Shown here: piece after piece, positions 7,975 to 16,866 of the stretch
Layout of the letters: each line of letters begins with the position of its first letter
Position numbering within the stretch: position 1 is the stretch's first letter
NCBI RefSeq assembly: GCF_035658495.1
Contig: NZ_CP141945.1
Span: 434,001 to 498,000 of the forward strand
Length of the DNA stretch: 64,000 nucleotides
Source of the DNA: Novosphingobium sp. RL4
GTDB lineage: Bacteria > Pseudomonadota > Alphaproteobacteria > Sphingomonadales > Sphingomonadaceae
Reading direction: 5' to 3'
Position numbers and translations under genes: made by a program
The notes under the pieces: model-generated
Databases searched by the model: none
The model's input: the letters and a program-made list of their open reading frames with translations, nothing else
Told to the model about the DNA's origin: nothing

Positions 7975-8984
7975 AAGCCTATCAACTCGGCGCGCAGGAC
8001 GGTCTGTCCTCGCTTACCCCGGTTACCCGCCCCGATCCCGTGGCCGGGCCCGGCGAAGCGGTACTCAAGGTCCGCTACGTCTCGCTCAACAATCGCGACC
8101 TCCAGATTCTCGAAGGCCGATACGGCGCAAGGAAGCCGGAAGAACGGGTGCCCTTCTCCGAAGGCATCGGCGAAGTCGTCGCGCTGGGCGAAGGCGCCAG
8201 CGGGATCGCCGTGGGCGACCGCGCGGTGCTTTCGCACTTCATCGCCTGGCAGGACGGTCCGTTCGACATGCGCTACTTCGGATCGGACGTGGGCATCACC
8301 CAGGACGGCTGGATGGCCGAATACCTCAAGGTGCCCGCCTCGGCGCTGGTCCGCGTGCCTGACAGCCTGGCCGACGAACAGGCCGCGGCTCTTGCCGCCG
8401 CAACGTTGACGGCTTGGCATGCCGTGGTCGAAGTCGGCCAGGTCAAGGCCGGCGACATCGTGCTTGCACTGGGCACCGGCGGCGTCGCCATGGCCGCATT
8501 GCAGATCGCCAAGGCCAGCGGCGCCTTCGTCGCCATCACATCGTCAAGCGACGACAAGCTCGATCAGGCCCGCAAGGCCGGGGCCGACTTCACGGTGAAC
8601 TACACCACGCATCCGGACTGGGCTGCCGAATTGATGAAGCAGACCGGCGGGCGCGGGGCCGATATCGTCGCTGAAACCGGCGGTCAACATACCCTGCCCC
8701 AGTCGATCAATGCCTGTGCGGTCAATGCCCGGATCGTCCTTGTGGGTGTGGGTGCGGCAGACGGACCGCTGCCGAATTACGGCGCGATCATCGGCAAGAA
8801 CCTCACCATCAAGGGCATTGCCGCCGGCAGCCGCGGCATGCTGGTGCGCCTGCTTCGCGCCATGGAGGCCAATGCCTTTGCCCCGGTGGTGGACCGGGTG
8901 TTCGGCTTCGACGAAGCGCAGGCTGCCTGCGAATACCTCAAATCCGGCAATCACCTCGGCAAGGTGCTGATCCGCGTGACCTGA
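7971..8984 (+). CDS. MDR-superfamily NAD(P)-dependent alcohol dehydrogenase/quinone oxidoreductase
   Basis: A 337-residue medium-chain dehydrogenase/reductase with a GTG start that overlaps the stop of the deacetylase gene (GTGA, 7971-7974). The N-terminal GroES-like domain contains LNNRDLQILEGRYG and PFSEGIGEVVALGEG. The nucleotide-binding domain has LALGTGGVAMAALQIAKASG near residue 165 and the C-terminal YLKSGNHLGKVLIRV. The cysteine and histidine zinc ligands of true alcohol dehydrogenases are absent from the usual places, which fits the zinc-free quinone-oxidoreductase branch. It is the last gene of the cluster and presumably reduces or oxidises a carbonyl product of the hydrolases; that role is inferred. 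Confidence 0.87.
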   Translation: MKAYQLGAQDGLSSLTPVTRPDPVAGPGEAVLKVRYVSLNNRDLQILEGRYGARKPEERVPFSEGIGEVVALGEGASGIAVGDRAVLSHFIAWQDGPFDMRYFGSDVGITQDGWMAEYLKVPASALVRVPDSLADEQAAALAAATLTAWHAVVEVGQVKAGDIVLALGTGGVAMAALQIAKASGAFVAITSSSDDKLDQARKAGADFTVNYTTHPDWAAELMKQTGGRGADIVAETGGQHTLPQSINACAVNARIVLVGVGAADGPLPNYGAIIGKNLTIKGIAAGSRGMLVRLLRAMEANAFAPVVDRVFGFDEAQAACEYLKSGNHLGKVLIRVT

Positions 8985-9009
8985 CGCGGGCCTCTATCGT
9001 GCGGCAATC

Positions 9010-9052
9010 ATGCCCGGCCACATCGATGGATGCGGCCGGGCATTTGCATTTT
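9010..9052 (+). terminator. Rho-independent-type terminator after MDR gene
   Basis: Ten-bp stem ATGCCCGGCC (9010-9019) and its complement (9034-9043) with a 14-nt loop, followed by TTGCATTTT. It closes the 5493-8984 operon. Confidence 0.7.
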
Positions 9053-9163
9053 CCCGAGGCAATCCACGGAATTTTCCGGGCTTGTGAGCGCTTTTGTATC
9101 CCTGTGAAACTTTTCCTTTCCGGCGATTGAAATAAGGGAGAGACATCTGGCAGATAACGCTCC

Positions 9164-9178
9164 TGCGAATCATTAGCA
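9164..9178 (+). promoter_or_regulatory. Fur-like operator before heme receptor
   Basis: TGCGAATCATTAGCA, the exact reverse complement of the 15-mer at 35997-36011 in front of the NiSOD operon and similar (13/15) to the one at 52105-52119. It resembles alphaproteobacterial Fur/Irr-type sites. It ends 14 nt before the receptor ATG, so binding would block transcription or translation initiation. The neighbouring genes (heme uptake and breakdown) fit iron repression. Confidence 0.7.
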
Positions 9179-9192
9179 GCAGGATGATATAA

Positions 9193-11427
9193 ATGATTTC
9201 CCCTACCCGGCGGGCGCTCGTCCATGCCTTGAGACTGAATTCGGCCCTCGGCGCCGTGGCCGTGATCTGTACGGCGGGTCAGGCCTTCGCCGCCGATACG
9301 GCCGATACGGCGGCTGACCAGCCGGTCCAGCTCGGCTCGGTCCGCGTCGAGGACACCGCCATTATCGACCCCACGCCGATCAATGACCGCAGCGCCGCCG
9401 GCAAGCCCGAGGTTCTGACGACGACGACATCGGCGGAAACGCTGCGCCTGCGCATGGCCGACAATATCGCCGACTATGCCCGCCGCATCGACGCTGGCGT
9501 CAATTTCAACTCCAGCAATCTCAGCATCAATATCCGCGGGCTCGACGCGAACCGGGTGCTGACGACGGTGGACGGCATTCGCCTGCCCTGGCTCAACGAC
9601 GGTGCGCGCGGTGTCGAAGGCGGCGTCGCCGCATTCGACTTCAACTCGCTGAGCGCCATCGACGTGGTCAAGAGCGGCGATTCCAGCTTCTTCGGACAGG
9701 GCGCCCTCGGCGGCGTCTTCGCGGTGCGAACGCTCGATCCCGAAGACCTGCTCTCGGGCGGCAAGAAGCAGGGCGCTTTGGGCAAGGCGACTTACGACAG
9801 CGCCAGTGACAGTGTCTACCTCAACCAGGCCGCCGCTTTCCGAACCGGCGACACGATGGTCCTGATCCAGGGCGGCTACCAGAACGGCGCCGAAACCGAG
9901 AACCGGGGCAATGTCTACGGCAGCGGCAGCACCCGCAGCGCGAAAAACCCCGCCGCCTACGATCAGGAAAACCTGCTGGTCAAAGTCCACCAGTATCTCG
10001 GAAACGGCCACCGCCTTGGCCTGAGCGGCGAAATCTTCAAGCGCAGCTATGACGAGAACACGCTCAGCAGCGTGAACTCGACCTACTCCGCCTATTCCAC
10101 GCTCGAACAGAACAAGCGCAAGCGCATCGCCGGAACCTACGACTATCAGTCGGAAGGCGATGGGTTCATCCGCGAAGCCCACCTGATAGGGTACTGGCAG
10201 CGCCTCAACCTGCGCACTTATACGCAGGCCACCCGCCTGACCTCCCCGGCCGGCGCATACGACCGCGACAGCGACCTTCAGGACGAATCCTATGGCCTGA
10301 ACGGCTCGGTCATCGCCGCCGCCACGACAGGCGCCGTCCAGCACGCCATCAGCCTCGGCGGCGAGGTTTACGCCACCAGCACCACCCAGTATGCCGCAGG
10401 CGTCGACAACTGCACGGCGGCCATCTACGCCTGCTCGTTCCTCCATGTGAACCAGTCGGACATGCCGGATGTGGACGGCATCGACCTTGGCCTGTTCGTG
10501 CAGGACCGCATGACCTTCGGCGCCTTCCACCTGACGCCCGGTCTCCGGTTCGACTGGTATCGCCGCAGCCCTCAGGAAACCGCGAGCTATACGGAAAACG
10601 CCGCTTACGAAGGGCTGCCCGCCCGATCCAGCGATTCCCGGTTCTCGCCGAAAATCCTTGCCGAATTCGACATTGCGTCCCGGCTGACGGCCTATGCCCA
10701 GTGGTCGCAGGCGTTCCGCGCGCCATCAGCCACTGAGCTATACCTGACATACGGCGGCACCGGCAGCTACGTCAGCATCGGCAATCCCGACCTCAAGCCG
10801 GAAACCAGCAACAGCTACGAGGTCGGCCTGAAGTTCGGCGATTCCGAACGCGGCGCGAAGATCAGCGTCTACGACAATTACTACCACAATTTCATCGACA
10901 CGATCACCACCACCGCATCGGAAGCCGGCCTCAGCGGAAGCTATCCATTCGGGGTGTTCAAGTATGTGAACCGCGCGCACGTGCGGATCTACGGCGCCGA
11001 AGCCAGCGCGCAGTGGGCACTGTCCCCGCAGTGGCACGTCTGGGGCTCGATCGCCTATTCGCACGGCAAGGACACGGATGAGGATACCTACCTCAACTCC
11101 ATTCCACCCCTGCGCGGCATCCTCGGGCTGGGTTACCGGCAGGTGCGCTTCGGTGCGGACCTGTCGGCAACGCTAGCCGCTGCGCGCGACAAGGTGGAAA
11201 ACCCCTCCTCGACGCTCAACAAGACGCCGAGCTACGGCATCGTCGATTTCACGGGCTGGGTGAAGCCGGGACTGTTCGAGGGCCTGCGCCTGCAAGGCGG
11301 TGTGTACAACATCCTCGACAAGACCTATTACAACGCGCTGGATATCCCGGACAGTTCCACCGTGCCGCAATTATACTACAGCCAGCCCGGCCGGACGTAC
11401 AAGCTCTCGATGATCCTGTCATTCTGA
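9193..11427 (+). CDS. TonB-dependent heme/hemoglobin receptor
   Basis: Outer-membrane receptor of 744 residues in the hemoglobin/transferrin/lactoferrin receptor family. A signal peptide ends at A-F-A-A. The plug includes INIRGLDANRVLTTVDGIRLPW and VVKSGDSSFFGQGALGGVF. The barrel has the FRAPSATELYLTYG stretch (FRAP-x-x-E-LY motif typical of heme receptors) and NPDLKPETSNSYEVGLK, ending in the family C-terminus YNILDKTYYNALDIP...PGRTYKLSMILSF. The next gene encodes heme oxygenase, which independently supports heme as substrate. A Fur-like box sits directly upstream. A 9-bp tandem duplication (GCCGATACG twice, about 9292-9309) gives the ADTADTA segment after the signal peptide. Confidence 0.93.
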   Translation: MISPTRRALVHALRLNSALGAVAVICTAGQAFAADTADTAADQPVQLGSVRVEDTAIIDPTPINDRSAAGKPEVLTTTTSAETLRLRMADNIADYARRIDAGVNFNSSNLSINIRGLDANRVLTTVDGIRLPWLNDGARGVEGGVAAFDFNSLSAIDVVKSGDSSFFGQGALGGVFAVRTLDPEDLLSGGKKQGALGKATYDSASDSVYLNQAAAFRTGDTMVLIQGGYQNGAETENRGNVYGSGSTRSAKNPAAYDQENLLVKVHQYLGNGHRLGLSGEIFKRSYDENTLSSVNSTYSAYSTLEQNKRKRIAGTYDYQSEGDGFIREAHLIGYWQRLNLRTYTQATRLTSPAGAYDRDSDLQDESYGLNGSVIAAATTGAVQHAISLGGEVYATSTTQYAAGVDNCTAAIYACSFLHVNQSDMPDVDGIDLGLFVQDRMTFGAFHLTPGLRFDWYRRSPQETASYTENAAYEGLPARSSDSRFSPKILAEFDIASRLTAYAQWSQAFRAPSATELYLTYGGTGSYVSIGNPDLKPETSNSYEVGLKFGDSERGAKISVYDNYYHNFIDTITTTASEAGLSGSYPFGVFKYVNRAHVRIYGAEASAQWALSPQWHVWGSIAYSHGKDTDEDTYLNSIPPLRGILGLGYRQVRFGADLSATLAAARDKVENPSSTLNKTPSYGIVDFTGWVKPGLFEGLRLQGGVYNILDKTYYNALDIPDSSTVPQLYYSQPGRTYKLSMILSF

Positions 11428-11431
11428 CGGG

Positions 11432-11448
11432 CGGGCGATTTTCGCCCG
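11432..11448 (+). promoter_or_regulatory. Short intercistronic hairpin between heme receptor and heme oxygenase
   Basis: CGGGCGA/TCGCCCG 7-bp stem with a TTT loop, 4 nt after the receptor stop and 41 nt before the heme oxygenase ATG. There is no T-tract, so it probably attenuates or stabilises mRNA rather than separating transcription units. Confidence 0.5.
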
Positions 11449-11489
11449 GTTCCCGCCAAGCGCCTTTCCTGAAGAGACATTCCCCGACC

Positions 11490-12089
11490 ATGGACACCAC
11501 ACTCCAAGCTCCGCCCGAAACAAGCCGCGCCAAGCGCCTGAAAGCCGCTACCGGCGAAGTCCACGACCGTCTCGACAAGCGGATCATGGCCGGCGAACCG
11601 TTCGCCAGCGTGGAGAACTATGCCCGCTTCCTGGCGGTGCAGTACCAGTTCCACCGCGACATCGACGCGCTCTACGCCAGCCCGGCGCTGGACGCCCTGC
11701 TGCCGGATCTGGAAGGACGCCGACGCCTGCAACGCATCGCCCAGGATATCGCGGACCTGGAGGTCGCTCTTCCCGCTGCCGATGGAGAGGCGCAGTTTGC
11801 CGATGGAACCTTCGACCTGCCCACTGCGCTGGGATGGCTCTATGTCGCGGAAGGCTCCAACCTCGGAGCGGCATTCCTCTTCAAGATGGCACGAGCGCTT
11901 GGCCTGGATGAAAACCACGGCGCCCGCCACCTCGCCGGACATCCGGACGGCCGGGCACAGCACTGGCGCGAATTCACCGGCGCGCTGGACGGCCTGGACC
12001 TTGACCGGGAGGAAGAGGTTCGCCTGATGGAAGGCGCCAAAGCGGCCTTCCGCCGTGTTCACGCCCTCGTCGAGCAAGCTTACGGTTGA
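11490..12089 (+). CDS. Biliverdin-producing heme oxygenase
   Basis: A 199-residue cytoplasmic all-helical protein that opens heme to biliverdin, CO and Fe2+. The proximal heme ligand is His25 in ATGEVHDRLDK, and the distal helix carries the diagnostic GWLYVAEGSNLGAAFLF (E-G-S-x-L-G-A pattern) near residues 111-127. Size matches bacterial heme oxygenases. A CCTGAAGAGA stretch precedes the ATG. It follows the heme receptor in the same direction with a 62-nt gap and likely shares its Fur-like control, so the pair forms a minimal heme-iron acquisition unit. No heme ABC transporter or TonB genes are present in the window. Confidence 0.93.
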   Translation: MDTTLQAPPETSRAKRLKAATGEVHDRLDKRIMAGEPFASVENYARFLAVQYQFHRDIDALYASPALDALLPDLEGRRRLQRIAQDIADLEVALPAADGEAQFADGTFDLPTALGWLYVAEGSNLGAAFLFKMARALGLDENHGARHLAGHPDGRAQHWREFTGALDGLDLDREEEVRLMEGAKAAFRRVHALVEQAYG

Positions 12090-12097
12090 GGCGAACG

Positions 12098-12145
12098 GCG
12101 CCGTTACGAACGGTTCGGCTTCGGACCCTCGTAACGGCGCTGTTT
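12098..12145. terminator. Convergent terminator
   Basis: Perfect 12-bp stem GCGCCGTTACGA (12098-12109) with its complement (12129-12140), 19-nt loop, then TGTTT. It lies between the convergent heme oxygenase and M28-like gene stops. Confidence 0.7.
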
Positions 12146-12150
12146 CCCGG

Positions 12151-13698
12151 TCAGCGCCGGATGAGTGACAGCAGTTTCGCCCCAGGACTGTCCCACGCCG
12201 GTGAGATTCCGCCGATATTCGCCGCAGAAAGCCTGTCCAGCATGGAAAGCGCGCGGGAGAACGTCTCCACCTGCTGATAGGCGAAATCGGCGTCGAGCCG
12301 TTCCAGGCCGCCACCCGGCAGTATCTGGCACAGGTAGTCGGGGCCGGGCACCAGCGAAATGGACGGTATCCCGCACTGGTAAAGGGTAGAACCCTCGCCA
12401 AGGAAGAGGTGACCCAGCCTCGGCGCCACGGTGAGGCTGCGCAGCTTTGTACGGCCTGACGTGGCCGCCCGGTAGACCTGCTCCATCACGGGGTTCGTGG
12501 TGTAGACGATTTCCCGTTCGAGCTTTCCGGTCGCCTCCGGCCGGGACGGTTCGCCGCGATCCTTCCACTCCATGCAGCCCAGATGTTCCAGCGTCAGCCC
12601 CGCAACGGCACGTGCATGTCCCGGGCCGCCATCCCACAGTTCGGGATGGGCCTTCAGCCAGGCGGAAGTCGCCTGCCCGTGGCCTTCAACGATCTGCGGA
12701 ATCTGGAAATGGCCGGTGGCGAAGACAAGGACGATCGATCGCTGGCGATCCTGCCGCCCCGCATGGGCCTGTGCCAGCGCGAGAAGGCCGGCAGGACCGT
12801 TCTCCTCACAGGCGTTGGGGCCATCGGTGTGCGTGTTGACGATGATCGTCTCATGCGGGTTGCGCCCCGGCAGGACCGTGTGCAGCGTTTCCGTTTCAGC
12901 GTCTTCCAGTTCCGCTTCCAGAATGAGGGTCGCGGAACTCCCCGCTCTCGCTGCTGCCTTCAGCCGCGCGCGCTGGCCCGCGCCGACCCACAGGGCCGGA
13001 CAGTCCGCATAGGGCGTGGTGAACGGCAGCACCTGATCGCTTGCCAGTTCCTCCGAAAGCCCCTCGAACAGGCAGATCACCCCGCGCACGCCGGCTTCGC
13101 GCGCTCTTGGCAGAAACGTGTTGGTCAAGGGGCCGAGAACCGGAACGACTTCGCCGTTGGCCAGATCGGCGCTGCCCTCGGGCAGGCTCGCCTTGCGCTC
13201 GAACAGCATGAGCGTGGTGAGCGTGGTCAGGTCCAGCCGGCCGACAGGCACGACCGCGATCTTGCCTCTTGCCGCCGAAAAGTCCTTTGGCGCCTTGTCG
13301 AACCACACGAGATCCCCGGTCACGCCGCCGGTTTCGGTCATGCCCGAATAGGGATAGGGCGCGGCCACGGGAATACGGCTGCCGTCCGCCAGCGTGAGGC
13401 TGGCATGGCCCGGCGTCCAGCGGCGAATGCGGTGGGTCTGCCGGTGTACCTCCAGCCCGAGGCTTGCCAGTTCATCGGCGATGTAATCAATGCAGAGGCC
13501 ATGGGCCGGGCTCGCGGTCAGCCGGGGGCCGAAGGCGTTGAGGCTTTCGATCCAGGTCCACAGCTTGTCCCGCGGCGGCAGCCGCGGCGTGCTTTCCAAT
13601 GGTGCCAACGGCGTTTCACGGCGCGGACGCACCAGCGCCAGACCGCCCAGCACCGCTGCCCCCATCGCACTGCCCCAAAGTATCGCCCGGCGTCGCAT
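12151..13698 (-). CDS. Exported M28-like metallopeptidase/hydrolase (second copy of operon)
   Basis: A 515-residue protein with a short twin-arginine-like leader (RRRAILWGSAMGAA) or N-terminal membrane anchor. The central part resembles PA-domain-carrying M28 peptidases: a PA-like region around residues 100-250, then IIVNTHTDGPNACEENGPAGLL. The H-x-D of M28 is kept, but the usual D-D-N and E-E metal-ligand motifs are replaced by EENG and by a TGHFQ segment, followed by TLEHLGCMEW. The same changes occur in the paralogue encoded at 15306-16850, so this is a divergent subgroup whose metal dependence is uncertain. It is last in a minus-strand operon with an AMP ligase and a TonB receptor. Probable role: cleavage of an imported amide or peptide substrate (inferred). 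Confidence 0.75.
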   Translation of the reverse strand: MRRRAILWGSAMGAAVLGGLALVRPRRETPLAPLESTPRLPPRDKLWTWIESLNAFGPRLTASPAHGLCIDYIADELASLGLEVHRQTHRIRRWTPGHASLTLADGSRIPVAAPYPYSGMTETGGVTGDLVWFDKAPKDFSAARGKIAVVPVGRLDLTTLTTLMLFERKASLPEGSADLANGEVVPVLGPLTNTFLPRAREAGVRGVICLFEGLSEELASDQVLPFTTPYADCPALWVGAGQRARLKAAARAGSSATLILEAELEDAETETLHTVLPGRNPHETIIVNTHTDGPNACEENGPAGLLALAQAHAGRQDRQRSIVLVFATGHFQIPQIVEGHGQATSAWLKAHPELWDGGPGHARAVAGLTLEHLGCMEWKDRGEPSRPEATGKLEREIVYTTNPVMEQVYRAATSGRTKLRSLTVAPRLGHLFLGEGSTLYQCGIPSISLVPGPDYLCQILPGGGLERLDADFAYQQVETFSRALSMLDRLSAANIGGISPAWDSPGAKLLSLIRR

Positions 13699-13715
13699 CG
13701 ATCACCTCTATCCCT

Positions 13716-15281
13716 TTACCGCGCCCGCTCGTCCAGCAGGGCACGAAGCGCTTTCTTGTCGATCTTACCCACGCTCGTACGCGGCAGGCTGTCGACCTCG
13801 ATCACTTTCTCGGGCACGGCATAGCGGCTCAACCTGCCCGATGCGACATGCCCCTGAAGCACATCGCAGACAGCGCCCGGATCGAAACCACCCGCCGCAA
13901 CCACGAAGGCAACCGGACGCTCGCCCCACTTCGCGTCGGGCACGCCGATCACCGCCGCTTCGGCAATGCTCCCCTCCGCTTCGAGCAGATTTTCCAGTTC
14001 GACCGTGGAAACCCATTCCCCGCCGCTCTTGATCACGTCCTTGAGCCGGTCGACGATGCGCAGCGCGCCGTCGGGATCGCGCGCCGCGACATCTCCGGTA
14101 TGAAGCCAGCCTCCGGCCCACAAGGCATCGGACGCGGCCTGCGTGGCGTGGCCCTGCGTCAGCCACGGCGCCCGCAGCACCAGCTCTCCTCCGTTTCCGT
14201 CCTCGATCCTTGCCTGAACGAACGGGATGGGGAATCCGGCCCGGCTGAGCGCTCCGGTATCCTCGCCATCCTCGCCGCGCGCCAGCGATATGACCGGCCC
14301 CGTCTCGGACATGCCATAACCGACCACCGTGGTGATCCCGGCACGCCGGGCCTCCCGTGCCAGCGCCTCCGGAAGAGCGGCCCCGCCGATCACCACTGTC
14401 CACGGCGCCAGCGATGAGCTCTCCGCCCCATTCGCATCGAGCAACATGCGCAGGATCGTCGGCACGCAGTGAGACAGGGTCACGCCTTCCCGCCGCTTCA
14501 GCGCGAGCAGCCGCGCCGGATCGTAGCGGCCCGGATAGACCTGCTTCGAACCCAGCATCGTCGCCACATAAGGCATGCCCCAGGCGTGAACGTGGAACAT
14601 CGGCGTCATCGGCATATAGACGTCGGAACGCCGCATGCCCTGGCCATCGGGTTGGTTGGCCAGGGCTGCTGACAGCGCCAGCGTATGCAGAACCAGTTGC
14701 CGGTGCGTGAAGAAGACCTGCTTGGGATCGCCGGTGGTGCCGGTCGTGTGAAACGTGGTGGCGACCGCGTTCTCATCGAAATCCGCAAAGACGAAATCCG
14801 GTGAGGAGTCTGCCAGCAGCACCTCGTAATCGTCGCAAGTCGTGCCTGCCATGACGATCGCCTCCCTGATGGCAGGCTGTCCGCGCAGCAGTTCGGCACA
14901 GATCGGCGCAAAGTCGGCGTTGTAAAGCAGGAGCGACGCTCCCGACTGCTCCAGCGTGAAGGCGATCTGGGCGGGCGAGAGGCGGACGTTGACCGTCTGC
15001 AGCACCGCTCCCATCATCGGGATCGCGAAGTAGCATTCGAGATAGCGGTGGCTGTCCCAGTCCATCACCGCCACGGTGTCACCCGGCCTGACGCCCTTTC
15101 CGGCAAGCAGCGATGCCAGCCGCGCCACCCGCTGGGTGAAAACGGGATATGTCAGCCGCAAGTCTCCGCTGACGATCTCGGCCGAACTCTGACCGGCGAC
15201 ATTAGCAAGCAGGTGGCGGATCAGCAGCGGGCAGGAATAGGCCTCGGCCGCCGGGGTGTTCAATATCCGGGGAACATTCAA
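13716..15281 (-). CDS. AMP-dependent acyl-CoA synthetase/ligase
   Basis: A 521-residue adenylate-forming enzyme that activates a carboxylate as acyl-AMP and then transfers it to CoA. Core motifs are TTGTTGDPKQVFFTHRQ (P-loop A3, about residues 196-212), GYGMSETGP (A5), GGWLHTGDVAARDPDG (A7), RLKDVIKSGGEWVS (A8) and PRTSVGKIDKKAL (A10 with the catalytic Lys). The pattern fits the medium/long-chain fatty-acyl or aryl-CoA ligase group. It lies between two M28-like hydrolase genes with 17-24 nt gaps, so the carboxylic acid it activates may be released by those hydrolases from an N-acyl compound taken up by the TonB receptor. That pathway is inference. Confidence 0.9.
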   Translation of the reverse strand: MNVPRILNTPAAEAYSCPLLIRHLLANVAGQSSAEIVSGDLRLTYPVFTQRVARLASLLAGKGVRPGDTVAVMDWDSHRYLECYFAIPMMGAVLQTVNVRLSPAQIAFTLEQSGASLLLYNADFAPICAELLRGQPAIREAIVMAGTTCDDYEVLLADSSPDFVFADFDENAVATTFHTTGTTGDPKQVFFTHRQLVLHTLALSAALANQPDGQGMRRSDVYMPMTPMFHVHAWGMPYVATMLGSKQVYPGRYDPARLLALKRREGVTLSHCVPTILRMLLDANGAESSSLAPWTVVIGGAALPEALAREARRAGITTVVGYGMSETGPVISLARGEDGEDTGALSRAGFPIPFVQARIEDGNGGELVLRAPWLTQGHATQAASDALWAGGWLHTGDVAARDPDGALRIVDRLKDVIKSGGEWVSTVELENLLEAEGSIAEAAVIGVPDAKWGERPVAFVVAAGGFDPGAVCDVLQGHVASGRLSRYAVPEKVIEVDSLPRTSVGKIDKKALRALLDERAR

Positions 15282-15305
15282 GAGAGGGTCTCCAGAGGAG
15301 GGAAG

Positions 15306-16850
15306 TCAGGCAGGGTTCGGGCAGGCGGCGCGGCGTGCGGTGTCCGGCCCCGAGACGGGATCGGCCCCGAGGCTGGCGTCACCGCCCTTCAATTCCGCAA
15401 GCGAGAAGCGATCGGTAGCCTTGATCGTTTCCGCTATCATCGCCGTCTGCCGGGCCGCGAGGTCGGCATCCAGCTTGTCCATATGGCCGTTGGGGGCGAT
15501 GCCGAGCAGATAGTTCGGCCCGGAAATGCACGCGACGTGCGGAATGCCGCTGTTGTGAAACACGCGCCCGGTAGTGTAGCCCGGCCCCTGTTCCACGGCA
15601 TGTCTCAGCAGGTCGTGCCGCCTGATCCCGGCAACGATCTGCTCGGTCAGCGGCCCCGCTGTGGCCGGCCAGTTCATGTACTCGTTGTGGCCGGTGGCCG
15701 CGTAGCCCTTGCCGGGAACGTCGGCCCATTCGCTGGCGCCAAGGTGCTCGATCGTGAACGCTGCCGCCGCGCGCTTCATCAGATCCGGGTGGGCAAGCGC
15801 CCAGCCGGGCGCTTCGGGCATGTCGCCGCTCATGTGCCCGGGCCATCCCGCGAAGACGAGCGTCCGGCGCAGCCTTTGCGCCTCCGGCAGGCTGGCGAAA
15901 TGACGCGCGAGTTGCAGCACGGCCATGCAGCCGTTTTCCTCGATGAAGTTCTGGCCATCGGTGTGCGTGTCCACGATCACCACTTCCTCGCTCTTTCCGG
16001 GGAGGATCGCGGTGATCTGCGGCACCAGCCCTTCCACCCATTCCGCATCGAGCGTGAGGTGCGCGCTGCGCCCCGCCCTGGCCGCGGCACGCAAGGCTTC
16101 CCCCTGGTCCTGGCCGACGAACAACGCGGGCACTTTTGCCTTGTAGGGAGAGGCATGGGGCGAGAAATTGCCCGCGATCATTGCCGATGAAGCATCGAGA
16201 ATGATCGCCACGCCCGCCGCGCCGCGTGCTGCAAGATCGTCCATCTGGAACGAGGGCATCGTCCAGAGCCGGTGATAATTCGTATCCAGCACGTCCGCCG
16301 CACTTTCCCCCCGCAAGTGGATAAAATGCGGGTGGACTATGCTGCTCAGCGCCATGCGCGGAAGATGCGCCTCGAAGACCAGCACGCTGCCTTTCGCAAA
16401 TTCGGGCAGATCCGCGGGACCATTGGGCCCGAGTTCACCGGCATGGACGAGCGGCCCCGTCACCCCCTCCGGCCCGGTCGGCTGCGACCGGACGAAGTAG
16501 GCGACATTCGCGACTGCACGCCGCGCCGTGCCTTCGATCAGGTCGAGGCCCCAGCGCTTCGGCTCCCATCGGTGATAGGCATAAGCCTCGCATGGGCCGG
16601 TTTGCAGGCCGGCCGCGGTGAGTTCCCGGCCCAGCCAGTCCACGAACCGCAAGTGATTGGCATTACCCGGCAGGCGCGGGCCGAAATCCACCATCTGCTG
16701 GTAGTCTCGCCTGATCCGCTCGGCATCGGGGAGCGGCACCATCGCACGATTTTTCGCGGCGAATGCCCGTGCGGCGGGGTTGAGGCCTGCCGCCGCAATG
16801 GCTCCGGCCACCAGCGCCGCGCGGCGTGACAAAGGCGGGAAACTCGGCAT
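15306..16850 (-). CDS. Exported M28-like metallopeptidase/hydrolase (first copy of operon)
   Basis: A 514-residue protein with a twin-arginine signal (SRRAALVAGAIAAAG, cleavage near A-R-A-F-A). It is a paralogue of the 12151-13698 product: both have VIVDTHTDGQNF-EENG (here EENGCMAVLQLA), a GH segment (GWPGHMSGD) where M28 enzymes have E-E, and TIEHLGASEW. A PA-like insert covers about residues 120-270. Tat export and absence of a lipobox suggest a folded, cofactor-containing periplasmic enzyme. It directly follows the 940-aa receptor (16-nt gap). Peptidase, amidase or N-acyl hydrolase activity is plausible; the altered ligand set makes a non-peptidase role possible. Confidence 0.75.
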   Translation of the reverse strand: MPSFPPLSRRAALVAGAIAAAGLNPAARAFAAKNRAMVPLPDAERIRRDYQQMVDFGPRLPGNANHLRFVDWLGRELTAAGLQTGPCEAYAYHRWEPKRWGLDLIEGTARRAVANVAYFVRSQPTGPEGVTGPLVHAGELGPNGPADLPEFAKGSVLVFEAHLPRMALSSIVHPHFIHLRGESAADVLDTNYHRLWTMPSFQMDDLAARGAAGVAIILDASSAMIAGNFSPHASPYKAKVPALFVGQDQGEALRAAARAGRSAHLTLDAEWVEGLVPQITAILPGKSEEVVIVDTHTDGQNFIEENGCMAVLQLARHFASLPEAQRLRRTLVFAGWPGHMSGDMPEAPGWALAHPDLMKRAAAAFTIEHLGASEWADVPGKGYAATGHNEYMNWPATAGPLTEQIVAGIRRHDLLRHAVEQGPGYTTGRVFHNSGIPHVACISGPNYLLGIAPNGHMDKLDADLAARQTAMIAETIKATDRFSLAELKGGDASLGADPVSGPDTARRAACPNPA

Positions 16851-16866
16851 CGTCTATACTCCGCGA

